Positions 17,054 to 25,524 of a stretch of 64,000 bases of DNA are shown here, in pieces. Position 1 is the first letter of the stretch. Each line of letters begins with the position of its first letter. Made by a program: the position numbers and the translations under genes. This DNA comes from an uncultured Croceitalea sp. (lineage in GTDB: Bacteria > Bacteroidota > Bacteroidia > Flavobacteriales > Flavobacteriaceae), in assembly GCA_947495075.1 (NCBI GenBank), contig CANLXH010000001.1:1550001-1614000 (forward strand). The letters are read 5' to 3'. The notes under the pieces were generated by a model that saw nothing but the letters and a program-made list of their open reading frames with translations, was not told where the DNA came from and searched no databases.

Positions 17054-18085
17054 ATGAAAACTTTACGTATTTATATTTCTATAATCCTCTTGGCGCTACT
17101 AGCTCCTCTTTATTCACAAAACGAAAACCATAAAGAACGAACTTACACCTATCAAGAACGTGAATTGGAGTACTTGATGAAAATATGGCCTGGAGAATAT
17201 GACAATGTGGAACAAATTGATTTTGATGGTTATTTAAAAAAAGATACCTCAGAAAAAGGAAAACATGAACGGGTTCATAACTTTACAAAAAAAATCACAT
17301 TACCAAATTTTGGAGCTCACGTGCTGTATGTAGAAGAATACCAAAATGATATGCCTTCAAATATTACACGCCAAAGTATTTATAGTTTAGCAGCAGATGA
17401 AGATGCAAAAGCCATACGAATCAAAATCTATCATTTCAAGAATCCCAAACCGCAACTATCCGTTGAAAACACGTTGTCTTTTTTAACTGATCTTTCACCA
17501 ACATCTCCTTTACTAAATAAAGGTTGCGACTTATTAATGCAACGAGAAGGAATGGCTTTCAGAGGAAAAACAGAACAAAAAGACTGTATTTCATCAACAA
17601 ATCCAAATACCACATTGGATTATCAAATTACCGTTGGAGAAAATGACTATACTTTTAAAGAAATCAGATATGATAAAGCAACTGGGAAGCGTTTACAAGA
17701 TTCTGAACAGTTATCTGCATATCTTTTAGAAAAATCCCGTTGTTTTGTATGCATGATAGATTTTCCGAACGCGACGAACGGAAGACCTACCATAACCAAG
17801 TATTACATACCTATACATGACCAAGGGGGCAAATTTGAATTTGATTATGAAGATGGTAGGCATATGGTCTTAGGTATGCGAAACACATGGTCTCTAGGCA
17901 TGCAGCGCGAAACCTTCGTAATATTTATTCAAGAAGATTCTCAAAAAGGTAAAACACTCATTTATTCTTGGGGAAATCCAGGAGCTGACCGAATAGGTTT
18001 TAACCCCGGGTGGATTCGTATACAATGTGATTTGGATACTCCAGAGAACAGAAAGTTACAACATGCTCTAAGGCCAGGTTCTTAA
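17054..18085 (+). CDS. Secreted CpcT/CpeT-family protein with C-terminal IHDQGG domain (1)
   Basis: This is a 343-residue secreted protein with a signal peptide of about 21 residues (LYSQ cleavage). Residues about 40-210 match the CpcT/CpeT family: WPGEYDN (45-51), a conserved HERVHNF, VLYVEEY, TRQSIYS, IYHFKNP and a GCDLL motif. In cyanobacteria this family attaches or binds linear tetrapyrroles. An extra C-terminal domain starts with PIHDQGG near residue 253 and ends with WGNPGADRIGFNPGW. That domain recurs in the proteins at 23985 and 47321. It is the last gene of the amidohydrolase unit. A bilin-type ligand in the periplasm is inferred from the family. Confidence 0.8.
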   Translation: MKTLRIYISIILLALLAPLYSQNENHKERTYTYQERELEYLMKIWPGEYDNVEQIDFDGYLKKDTSEKGKHERVHNFTKKITLPNFGAHVLYVEEYQNDMPSNITRQSIYSLAADEDAKAIRIKIYHFKNPKPQLSVENTLSFLTDLSPTSPLLNKGCDLLMQREGMAFRGKTEQKDCISSTNPNTTLDYQITVGENDYTFKEIRYDKATGKRLQDSEQLSAYLLEKSRCFVCMIDFPNATNGRPTITKYYIPIHDQGGKFEFDYEDGRHMVLGMRNTWSLGMQRETFVIFIQEDSQKGKTLIYSWGNPGADRIGFNPGWIRIQCDLDTPENRKLQHALRPGS

Positions 18086-18188
18086 AGATATATTAATATC
18101 CAATCAATCTTCTGTAACTATAATCTTGCCATTTCGTTGAACTTTATGGCATTCTTTATAATTTATTTAGCATAGTGGAAGTTCTCTA

Positions 18189-18902
18189 TTACTGTATCCT
18201 ATCCAAGTCATGAAACTTATAGTTGGCTGCAGTAGAGATAATAGAATCTGTTTCTTTGTCTGTAATCTTATCTCTATAGGCAAAAACATCTTTGCTTAGC
18301 ATAACCTCGTAATTAAAGATTTTTGTACCAAATGTGCAATCCTTTCCATTCATTCTCATATTGTATTTTCCATCGACCTGTTTTACCATGAGATCACAGA
18401 TATCCGGATAAGGAATAATTTCCTCTACGGAAAGACTATCCAATATCGAAAGATTCTTCCAAGCACCAACATATTTTTTTTTATCCTTAAAAGGCCACAT
18501 TTTCACCCGTATTACACTATCTACTTCACTTATAGTATAAATACGTTGTCTGTAGGTAGAATCTGGTTGGTGATCTCTATACTCCTCAACATACAAAACA
18601 CGCTCCCCAATGTCTGGCCTATCTAATTTGATGTAATGTGATTCTATATTCAGATAACCGTTTTCGCCAGAGTCATCTAATCGCCAAACATCTTCACCAT
18701 TCGCTTCTGCTTCGGCACATTGCTTATCATTGTTATATTTGCCTGGCCACATACGCATAATCTCATCCATCTGTTCATTAAGCGTTAATTCCTTAACTAC
18801 ACGTTCTTCCAGTTCTTTGGTTTGTTTAGCTTTTTCTTTACAACTCGAAGCAACTAGTAATAAAGCAATTAAAAAACCACCATTAAATTTAAAAGTTTTC
18901 AT
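18189..18902 (-). CDS. CpcT/CpeT-family lipoprotein (2)
   Basis: This is a 237-residue lipoprotein with the lipobox VASSC at residue 21. The family core is clear: MWPGKYNN, RVLYVEEY, YRQRIYTI, MWPFKD, and DICDLMVKQ followed by GKDC. There is no C-terminal IHDQGG domain. It is the last gene of the minus-strand unit DUF1838, FAD oxidase and CpcT/CpeT. It is convergent with another CpcT/CpeT gene ending 104 bp away, and no strong hairpin separates them. It probably binds the same class of ligand as its four paralogues, and the different N-terminal acidic insert suggests specialisation. Confidence 0.78.
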   Translation of the reverse strand: MKTFKFNGGFLIALLLVASSCKEKAKQTKELEERVVKELTLNEQMDEIMRMWPGKYNNDKQCAEAEANGEDVWRLDDSGENGYLNIESHYIKLDRPDIGERVLYVEEYRDHQPDSTYRQRIYTISEVDSVIRVKMWPFKDKKKYVGAWKNLSILDSLSVEEIIPYPDICDLMVKQVDGKYNMRMNGKDCTFGTKIFNYEVMLSKDVFAYRDKITDKETDSIISTAANYKFHDLDRIQ

Positions 18903-18918
18903 CTGTATCTATTTCGTG

Positions 18919-20418
18919 TTAAATTAAATTCATTATTTCAAGGGCAGCTCGTTCGCCAGATTCCATCGCGCCTTCCATACCTCTTGCTAATACAGCAGTA
19001 TGCTCACCTGCAAAATGAATTCTGCCATTTGGCTTTGCTATTTCTTTAGAAAAATCGGTGATTTCACCAGGTTTCCAGTAGGCATATGCACCACCTGCAT
19101 ATGGGTTGTTTATCCAAGTCCAGTAGTGTACATATTTAAGAGCTCCTTTTAAACTTGGACGCATCTCTTCTAAAGTTTTGGTAACTGCTGCAATAGCATC
19201 CTCGCGTTTCATTTTATCTACCGATATAGCAACATTGCTATTTAAGTAGGCTACACAACTTGTAACCTTATCAGGGTCATTTATATCATTTTTTAAAGCC
19301 ATAAAACGGCCTGCTAAATTATCACACCACATGCTTGGCGGGAGCCCATCTTCTTCCCAATACTTTTTGGTAGGTACAAAGTGAATTTGAACGCAAGGGG
19401 TATATGATAAGTTTTGAAAGGCTTTCCCTTGTTTTCCTTCTGGGAATGGAGACATTTTTATTCTACGCAATGCAGATGCTGGGAGCGTACACAGTACGTA
19501 CGGTGCTCTTAATTTCTTATCGCTAGTTAAGGTCACAGTTGCACCATCAGCTTCCGAAGCAATAGATTTTACTGGTGATTCCAACAGAATATCTTGTTTA
19601 AAAGCCCCCGCCATAGCTTCTGGAATACGTTGATTTCCGCCTACTGCTGCACCGCCTTTACCTGATGATGCCGCTTGTTGCGTTATAAAATTCAAAATCT
19701 GAAAATACATTAATACAGATATGCTTTTTGCATCTGCCCCATAACTTGAGTTGGTACTTACCGCCAACTTTATCGCTTCATCCGAGAAACCATTTTCTTT
19801 TAAAACTGTATAAACTGATTTGTCCCATTTGGCATATTCTGGGTTTTGCCAAGCTGTTAAATCGTTTTTTGGTAATGGATTTAATTTACTGTAAACAGAC
19901 CATGCCGGAGATGTAGGAGACTCTTTTCTAAATCCTTCAGGCATGGGATTGGCAGCATGTACGTTCCAGTCCTCTGGAAGGATAAGATCATTTTTTACAG
20001 CATACAATATCTCACCTTTTCTGGGTTCTGTTCTAGGTCTATAAGGACCTATCTCAACCCCGTATTTCTGAGCAACATCTAATAGCCTGGCATATCCTCC
20101 GCCAATACCATTAGCACCTAACTCAGGATGACCTGGCACATTGCTCTCCTTAGCTGTATGTACACGACCGCCGAATCTGTCGGTTGCCTCAACAACCATA
20201 ACTTTGTAGCCAATATTCTCCAACGTAAGCGCAGCATTTAGCCCTGAAAGTCCTGCACCAACAATAATAACATCAGCATCAAAAGATTTTTTACCTCCAC
20301 TTACACAAGATTCCAATCCAAAATAAAATGGTGCGGCAGCAAGGGCCAATCCTGTTTTTTGAAGCATCTTGCGACGATTCATATGCTGTTTTTGGTTTTT
20401 GTATTCTTCTTTTTTCAT
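18919..20418 (-). CDS. Exported FAD-dependent amine oxidase-like protein (2)
   Basis: This flavin monoamine oxidase-like protein has about 499 residues. A twin-arginine motif (MNRRKMLQKTG) precedes a hydrophobic stretch and a lipobox-like LESC, so Tat export is likely. The FAD fold follows: VGAGLSG, then DRFGGRV. The C-terminal HFAGEHTA motif is present. Three ATG starts are possible, at 20430, 20418 and 20382. The one at 20418 overlaps the upstream stop as ATGA and is chosen, although the Tat motif itself begins at 20382. It follows a DUF1838 gene and precedes a CpcT/CpeT gene. Envelope oxidation of the pigment-like substrate is inferred. Confidence 0.87.
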   Translation of the reverse strand: MKKEEYKNQKQHMNRRKMLQKTGLALAAAPFYFGLESCVSGGKKSFDADVIIVGAGLSGLNAALTLENIGYKVMVVEATDRFGGRVHTAKESNVPGHPELGANGIGGGYARLLDVAQKYGVEIGPYRPRTEPRKGEILYAVKNDLILPEDWNVHAANPMPEGFRKESPTSPAWSVYSKLNPLPKNDLTAWQNPEYAKWDKSVYTVLKENGFSDEAIKLAVSTNSSYGADAKSISVLMYFQILNFITQQAASSGKGGAAVGGNQRIPEAMAGAFKQDILLESPVKSIASEADGATVTLTSDKKLRAPYVLCTLPASALRRIKMSPFPEGKQGKAFQNLSYTPCVQIHFVPTKKYWEEDGLPPSMWCDNLAGRFMALKNDINDPDKVTSCVAYLNSNVAISVDKMKREDAIAAVTKTLEEMRPSLKGALKYVHYWTWINNPYAGGAYAYWKPGEITDFSKEIAKPNGRIHFAGEHTAVLARGMEGAMESGERAALEIMNLI

Positions 20419-21305
20419 TCTTCGTCCCATTCTAATGGTTCACTAAATATACTTGGTTGCTTTTCTTCGGTTGCCTTCACAAACTCCTTAGGCAAACTAC
20501 TTTTATCATAAAAAGTCTGTCCACTGGAAGTCCATATCATATGTCCAGGAGTTTCTGCCATGTTCAATAGTGATAACCATGAAGTTTGGCTTGTCCAATG
20601 ATAATCCGATGGTATATGCGTAAAAGAACGGTCCCTCAAATAAGCCATATCAAAATCATAGGTATCCAAAGTCATTTCTGTCCGCCATGTCTGCGACCTT
20701 CCCTCAAACCACTTGGTAAAAGCATGCCTTGTTACGTGCATGCGCTCTCCAATTTCGGTAAATTGTAAATTTAAGGGAGCTCCTATTGCCGTACTTTCCA
20801 TTTTAAAATTGGCATCTACTATAGGACCGTTAGGTGTCATAATTCCACCTCTTATTCCTGCCCTAAAAGAAGGAACTTCAATTTCTTCTCCAGTGTACGG
20901 GTTAGTCATTTTACTCAAGAATTCTCCTGTTTTAGGGTCTTGATACAATAACCAACCTTTAGACTTGGTTTCAATATTGCCATTATCCAACTGTTTCATA
21001 ATCTTTATACCACAACCTGTGTATTTAAAGACCTCTTTCCCAAAAACATTTAGGCTATCAGGTCTATCTGTTCGTATGCCAAATACACGTCCTTCGGAAT
21101 AAGAATAGGTTTTTTTTCCAGAAATATCACCTTGCAATTTCTCAAAAATCAGCAATTGATCAACAGGGTCTTCCAAGTTGTAAGCCAGCTCCATCTTTTT
21201 AGTAGAAGGAGCCTCTGGCTTAATAGTTCTTTTACCGCTTTCCATACAACTAAAAGAAAAAGCAGTAAGTAAAGTGCATAAGCAAATTCTAAATATAGTC
21301 TTCAT
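20415..21305 (-). CDS. DUF1838 lipoprotein (1)
   Basis: This is a 296-residue lipoprotein (FSFSC lipobox near residue 20). The body resembles DUF1838: DPVDQLLIFEKLQGDISGKK near the start, a central GWLLYQDPKTGE, and the C-terminal run WTSQTSWLSLLNM...PGHMIWTSSG followed by SLPKEF. The function of this family is unknown. It is first in a minus-strand unit with an exported FAD oxidase and a CpcT/CpeT lipoprotein, divergent from a second oxidase and CpcT/CpeT set across operator copy 5. A second, very divergent DUF1838-like gene lies at 25525. It probably works with the oxidases on the same substrate. Confidence 0.75.
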   Translation of the reverse strand: MKTIFRICLCTLLTAFSFSCMESGKRTIKPEAPSTKKMELAYNLEDPVDQLLIFEKLQGDISGKKTYSYSEGRVFGIRTDRPDSLNVFGKEVFKYTGCGIKIMKQLDNGNIETKSKGWLLYQDPKTGEFLSKMTNPYTGEEIEVPSFRAGIRGGIMTPNGPIVDANFKMESTAIGAPLNLQFTEIGERMHVTRHAFTKWFEGRSQTWRTEMTLDTYDFDMAYLRDRSFTHIPSDYHWTSQTSWLSLLNMAETPGHMIWTSSGQTFYDKSSLPKEFVKATEEKQPSIFSEPLEWDEE

Positions 21306-21349
21306 AATATAGGTGTGTTAGTTCTAAAATGATTTCCAGAGAATAAAAT

Positions 21350-21382
21350 AATTAATTATATTAACAATTAACTAAGTTAACT
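21350..21382. promoter_or_regulatory. TTAA-box operator, copy 5
   Basis: TTAA boxes start at 21352, 21361, 21368 and 21377 (9-7-9). The site lies between the divergent DUF1838 unit (minus, 45 bp) and the SUMF1-like unit (plus, 113 bp). Confidence 0.75.
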
Positions 21383-21494
21383 ATTTATTTTATATCTTGT
21401 ACTTATAAAATCAATTTTGATGGATTTTTTCTTTTTAATATTCTAGCGGACTATCCTTCATATTTTATAAATTAAGTTAATAATTCTGAGTAAA

Positions 21495-22445
21495 ATGGTG
21501 AAAGTATTTAGTGTATTATATACATGTATCTGTTTTCTCATGTGCCAAACAATTATAGGTCAAACCGATAGTATTCTATCTTTTAAAGATTGTAAAAACT
21601 GCCCGGAAATGGTGATAATACCTTCAGGGTCTGTATATATAGGTTCTTATGAAGAAGAAATAGGCAGAAAGAGAGGAGAACGCAATCGCATAAAAGCAAC
21701 TATTAGTTCACCATTTGCCATGGCAAAAACAGAGGTTACCTTAAGGCAATTTAGAGTCTTTATGGAAGAAACCAAATACAAATCCAACGTTCCTATTAGA
21801 AATGGGGAACCTTTGATTGGTTGTAATTACTACGATGGAAAAAGTTATGGCTATATAGCGGAGCATAACTGGGAAAATCCTGGCTATCCACAAAGAGAGG
21901 ATGCTCCTGTAGTTTGTGTAAGTTGGAGCGATGCAAAAGCCTATGCAGATTGGTTAAGCAAAAAAACTGGAAGAAATTATAGAGTTCCATCTACCGTTGA
22001 ATTTGAATACGCAAGCAGAGCTGGAAGTTCCGCTCCTTGGTTTTGGGGTACGAATCCGGAAAAAGCATGTGAATACGCGAATATTGGAGACCGTACTTTT
22101 GGGGATAAATACCCACAGAGACCTACCTTTCCTTGTGATGATGGTTATGTTTATACCTCCAGCGTTGGAAAATTCAAATCCAATCCATTTGGTCTTTATG
22201 ATATGGTGGGCAATGCTTGGGAATGGACCAATGATTGTTTTCATATTGATTTATCCAATGCTCCTGTAGATGGTACCTCGTTAGAAGACAATACCAATAA
22301 CGAATGTATATGGCGTACCCCAAAAGGTGGTAGTTGGATTAGCGGAGTAGCATGGGGAAGAGCAGCTGTACGCTCTAGAGATGGAGCTGACTATAAAAGT
22401 TTTATGCTTGGTTTTAGAGTCGCCGCCACAGTTGAAAAAAAGTAA
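21495..22445 (+). CDS. SUMF1/FGE-fold exported protein lacking the copper cysteines
   Basis: This is a 316-residue protein with a signal peptide (about 22 residues, IIGQ) and one FGE-sulfatase (SUMF1) domain. Visible motifs are MVIIPSGSVYIGS, MAKTEVTLRQFRVFM, YRVPSTVEFEYASRAG, FGLYDMVGNAWEWTND and a final LGFRVA. In formylglycine-generating enzymes two cysteines five residues apart follow GGS and bind copper. Here they are Ser283 and Gly288 (GGSWISGVAWG), so sulfatase activation is unlikely, and no sulfatase gene is in the window. It heads a unit with an exported oxidase, a CpcT/CpeT protein and a cytochrome c. It may be an oxidoreductase or binding module of that system. Confidence 0.88.
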   Translation: MVKVFSVLYTCICFLMCQTIIGQTDSILSFKDCKNCPEMVIIPSGSVYIGSYEEEIGRKRGERNRIKATISSPFAMAKTEVTLRQFRVFMEETKYKSNVPIRNGEPLIGCNYYDGKSYGYIAEHNWENPGYPQREDAPVVCVSWSDAKAYADWLSKKTGRNYRVPSTVEFEYASRAGSSAPWFWGTNPEKACEYANIGDRTFGDKYPQRPTFPCDDGYVYTSSVGKFKSNPFGLYDMVGNAWEWTNDCFHIDLSNAPVDGTSLEDNTNNECIWRTPKGGSWISGVAWGRAAVRSRDGADYKSFMLGFRVAATVEKK

Positions 22446-22468
22446 AAGCCGCAATTAAAAGAATACGG

Positions 22469-23974
22469 ATGAAAACCACCAGAAGAAAGTTTGTAAAAAA
22501 TGTCGCAGGTGCAGCTGCAACCGTCGGTGCTTTAGGTTTAACCTATTGTACTCCAAAGCAGGGAAACAAAGACAAAAAAGAGACTGTATTTTCGCCTATT
22601 CTATCTAAAGGTCCTGCAAAAGAAAAGTATGATGCCATTATTGTTGGTGCTGGACTATCCGGTCTACAAGCGGCTATCTTACTTGAGGAAGCAGGTCTAG
22701 ATGTGTTGGTACTCGAAGGAAGAAAACGTTTAGGGGGACGTGTTTATACTTTAGAAAACATTCCCGGCAAACCAGAGGCTGCGGGTGAATGGATTGGTGC
22801 TAATTACGCCCGGATGATTAGCATGGTAGATAAAATGGGGTTAGAACTGTTTACTCCTGAGATGAACAATGACAATAGACCATGGATGTATCATATTGGA
22901 GGTGAATACATCACCGCTGAAGATTGGCCTAACCATCCTTTAAATCCAATTAAAGGAGAGTTCAGAAATCTATTGCCTAGTCAATTTCTTTCTAAAATAT
23001 CCAATCATAAAAATCCTTTAAAAGACCAACCTCTGGATGCCTGGCTTAAACCAGAATTTCAACAATATGATATTCCACATGATCAGTACCTTAGGGCTAG
23101 AGGGCTGAACGAAGAAACTATACGGTTAATGAATGTCACCATTCATTCTGGAGGTATGCACAGAACTTCTGCCTTAAATGAACTTAGAAGATATCATGTA
23201 AATGAATTTAATGGAAAGCTCAAATTCAAAGATGGTCATAGTTATAAAATGATTAAAGGGGGAAATTCACAGTTACCCAAGTTAATGGCAGAAAGTTTAG
23301 GCAATGAGGTACTGCTTGGGAAAACTGTTGTTGCTTTCAGAGAAAAGAACAATGTAACAGAAATTACCTGTACGGACAATACCACCTATAAAGCAAATCA
23401 TGTAATTTGTAGTATTCCAATTTCGGTTTTAAAAAATGTGACTTTTGAGCCGTTAATAACAGGAATTGCATCTGAAGCTATAGACCAAATAGGCTATGGC
23501 TTATCCATACAAGTACACTTTCAAGTGTTAGAACCCTATTGGGAAAAAGATGGCTTAGCTCCTAGTATCTGGTCAGATGGCGAATTGGAAAGAATTGCAG
23601 TAAGACCAAAGAGAGATAAGTACGGACCCGAAGCTCTTGTTGTTTTTATAAATGGTCCCGAATCTCTTAAATTTAGATTAATGCCAGATGAACAAGTTTT
23701 TGCCTATTGCCAAAAAAAATTAGCAGAAATGAGACCTTCTACAAAAGGTCTTCTCAAACCATTATTAATTCAATCTTGTGAACGTGATATTCACGGTGCT
23801 GGTGATTGGGTATACTGGCAACCAGGACAGGTAACCAAATTTGGTAATCATATGAGACCAAGACACGGAAATATTCATTTCTGTGGAGAACATACAGCAA
23901 TTATGGAACGAGGTATGGAAGGTGCCTTTGAATCTGGGGAAAGAGCAGCCTTAGAAATTATTATGGAAGCTTAA
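22469..23974 (+). CDS. Exported FAD-dependent amine oxidase-like protein (3)
   Basis: This flavin monoamine oxidase-like protein has 501 residues. The N-terminus holds a Tat motif (TRRKFVKN) and a lipobox LTYC near residue 27. The FAD motif VGAGLSG is near residue 57, with RKRLGGRV following, and HFCGEHTA lies close to the C-terminus. It is a paralogue of the proteins at 2858 and 18919. It is co-transcribed with the SUMF1-like gene (23-bp gap) and a CpcT/CpeT gene (10-bp gap). The cytochrome c two genes downstream could take its electrons. The substrate is unknown. Confidence 0.88.
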   Translation: MKTTRRKFVKNVAGAAATVGALGLTYCTPKQGNKDKKETVFSPILSKGPAKEKYDAIIVGAGLSGLQAAILLEEAGLDVLVLEGRKRLGGRVYTLENIPGKPEAAGEWIGANYARMISMVDKMGLELFTPEMNNDNRPWMYHIGGEYITAEDWPNHPLNPIKGEFRNLLPSQFLSKISNHKNPLKDQPLDAWLKPEFQQYDIPHDQYLRARGLNEETIRLMNVTIHSGGMHRTSALNELRRYHVNEFNGKLKFKDGHSYKMIKGGNSQLPKLMAESLGNEVLLGKTVVAFREKNNVTEITCTDNTTYKANHVICSIPISVLKNVTFEPLITGIASEAIDQIGYGLSIQVHFQVLEPYWEKDGLAPSIWSDGELERIAVRPKRDKYGPEALVVFINGPESLKFRLMPDEQVFAYCQKKLAEMRPSTKGLLKPLLIQSCERDIHGAGDWVYWQPGQVTKFGNHMRPRHGNIHFCGEHTAIMERGMEGAFESGERAALEIIMEA

Positions 23975-23984
23975 TAAATTAAAA

Positions 23985-24974
23985 ATGAAACTATTGAAAT
24001 CCATTTTTATTCTATTTTTTTGTTCCGTTTTCTTGATTCTTGGTCTGCAGAAAAGTAATGCACAATTAGATCCAAATACAAGAGACATTCTACTATTAAC
24101 AAAATGGTTCGAGGGTGAATTTGATAATGATTCCCAACTTTGGTTTGAAGGAAGAATGAAAATCAAAGATATGCATGAACGTATACATACGATTCATACC
24201 CGTATTGATGCACCTGAGATTGGAAATCATGTCTTTTATATAGAAGAGTATACTGGTGGCGACACTACAAATATTTCGCGCCAGCGTATTGTTTCTTTTA
24301 AAAGTGATGCCCCTAAAGAGGGTATTGAAATGGAGCTTTATTTTTTAAAGGATGCCAACACGTATACAAGAGCGTACAAAAATCCAGAAGTATTCAAAAA
24401 TTTCACAAAAGAAAAACTCTTTGGTTTAGATGGGTGTAATGTATTCTTTAAAAAGGTTGGCGAGCAATATGAAGGACGTATGAAAGATAAAGCCTGTGTT
24501 TTTGGAGAAAATGATTTAAAACGATATTCCGTTCATAATATGACAATCTCTAAAAATCAGTATTGGAGGGTTGATCAAACCTATTTAGTAAAAGACAACT
24601 CTTTTTATAAAGGCCATCCCAATGACATTCCTCATAAGATGAGACGAGCTGATATGTACTCTTGCGATATAAACTTTTATATAAAATCATACGCAGAGCC
24701 TGATGAGGGAGATCTCGTTATAAAAGGTTTAAAAATTCATGACCAAGGTGGGTTTGCCTGGGTAACCTACCCTAAAGACAATAAGAAATATGGTTTTCAG
24801 CTTCGTGATAAAGAATATCCGTTTTATGCAACAGGCTCAGATTTTTTTATGATGCGTTTCATTGAAGAGGGAAAAACACAATCGAACATTTTGGTAACAG
24901 CCGAACCGGATGCAAAAAAACTATCCTTTAATAGCGGGTGGGTATCCTGTTTTTGTCAAAAAATTGAAGAATAA
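23985..24974 (+). CDS. Secreted CpcT/CpeT-family protein with C-terminal IHDQGG domain (3)
   Basis: This is a 329-residue secreted protein with a signal peptide ending near KSNAQ (residue 26). The CpcT/CpeT core includes WFEGEFDN, HERIHTIHT, VFYIEEY, SRQRIVS and a DGCNVFF motif followed by DKACVFG. A C-terminal domain begins with LKIHDQGGFAW near residue 245 and ends with FNSGWVSCFC. The same domain is on the paralogues at 17054 and 47321. It lies between an exported oxidase and a cytochrome c gene, the tightest link in the window between this family and redox enzymes. Confidence 0.78.
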   Translation: MKLLKSIFILFFCSVFLILGLQKSNAQLDPNTRDILLLTKWFEGEFDNDSQLWFEGRMKIKDMHERIHTIHTRIDAPEIGNHVFYIEEYTGGDTTNISRQRIVSFKSDAPKEGIEMELYFLKDANTYTRAYKNPEVFKNFTKEKLFGLDGCNVFFKKVGEQYEGRMKDKACVFGENDLKRYSVHNMTISKNQYWRVDQTYLVKDNSFYKGHPNDIPHKMRRADMYSCDINFYIKSYAEPDEGDLVIKGLKIHDQGGFAWVTYPKDNKKYGFQLRDKEYPFYATGSDFFMMRFIEEGKTQSNILVTAEPDAKKLSFNSGWVSCFCQKIEE

Positions 24975-25003
24975 CACATTTTACAACTAAAAAGACCTAT
25001 AAA

Positions 25004-25456
25004 ATGAAAAGTTTAAATACAGATTATAAAACCATATTCGTTTTACTTCTCTTGGCAATTATGATTTCTTGTGGAGAAAAAAAAGAAAAAAAGGAAGATT
25101 CTATTATAAAAAGACCGAAGACCGAGGTCGCGAAAAAAGAACCAAAACAAAAAATGTCTGCTGGAGCTAGAGCTTTTATTCAGTGTGCGGCTTGCCATAA
25201 CTTAAAAGAAGGGCAACCTAATAAAGTGGGACCCAACCTTTACGGAATTTTTGGAAGACCTGCAGCATCTCTTGAGAATTTTACCTATTCTGAAGCCTTA
25301 ACAAATTCTGGTATAGTCTGGGATGAAGAAAAAATACGCAATTGGCTTTCCAAACCATCAGATTACGTTCCTGGCACCACAATGGCCTTTATAGGTATAA
25401 AGAATGAAGAACAGCAAATTGCTTTGATAAAATATTTAAAAGAAGAAACAAAATAA
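25004..25456 (+). CDS. Class I cytochrome c lipoprotein
   Basis: This is a 150-residue lipoprotein (lipobox MISC near residue 23) with a charged Lys/Glu-rich linker and one cytochrome c domain. The haem-binding motif is CAACH (about residues 62-66) and the distal Met is in TTMAFIG near residue 125. It resembles cytochrome c2/c550-type electron carriers. It is the last gene of the SUMF1, oxidase and CpcT/CpeT unit and ends at a strong terminator. It is a good candidate for the electron acceptor of the Tat-exported flavin oxidases. Confidence 0.92.
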   Translation: MKSLNTDYKTIFVLLLLAIMISCGEKKEKKEDSIIKRPKTEVAKKEPKQKMSAGARAFIQCAACHNLKEGQPNKVGPNLYGIFGRPAASLENFTYSEALTNSGIVWDEEKIRNWLSKPSDYVPGTTMAFIGIKNEEQQIALIKYLKEETK

Positions 25457-25475
25457 TATTAAAACATAATTGATG

Positions 25476-25504
25476 AAAAAAGGAGGTAATTGCCTCCTTT
25501 TTTA
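25476..25504. terminator. Bidirectional intrinsic terminator
   Basis: A perfect 11-bp stem (AAAAAAGGAGG / CCTCCTTTTTT) with a 6-nt loop lies between convergent genes ending at 25456 (plus) and 25525 (minus). Confidence 0.88.
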
Positions 25505-25524
25505 TTATAGCTCCCAGTACCTTT

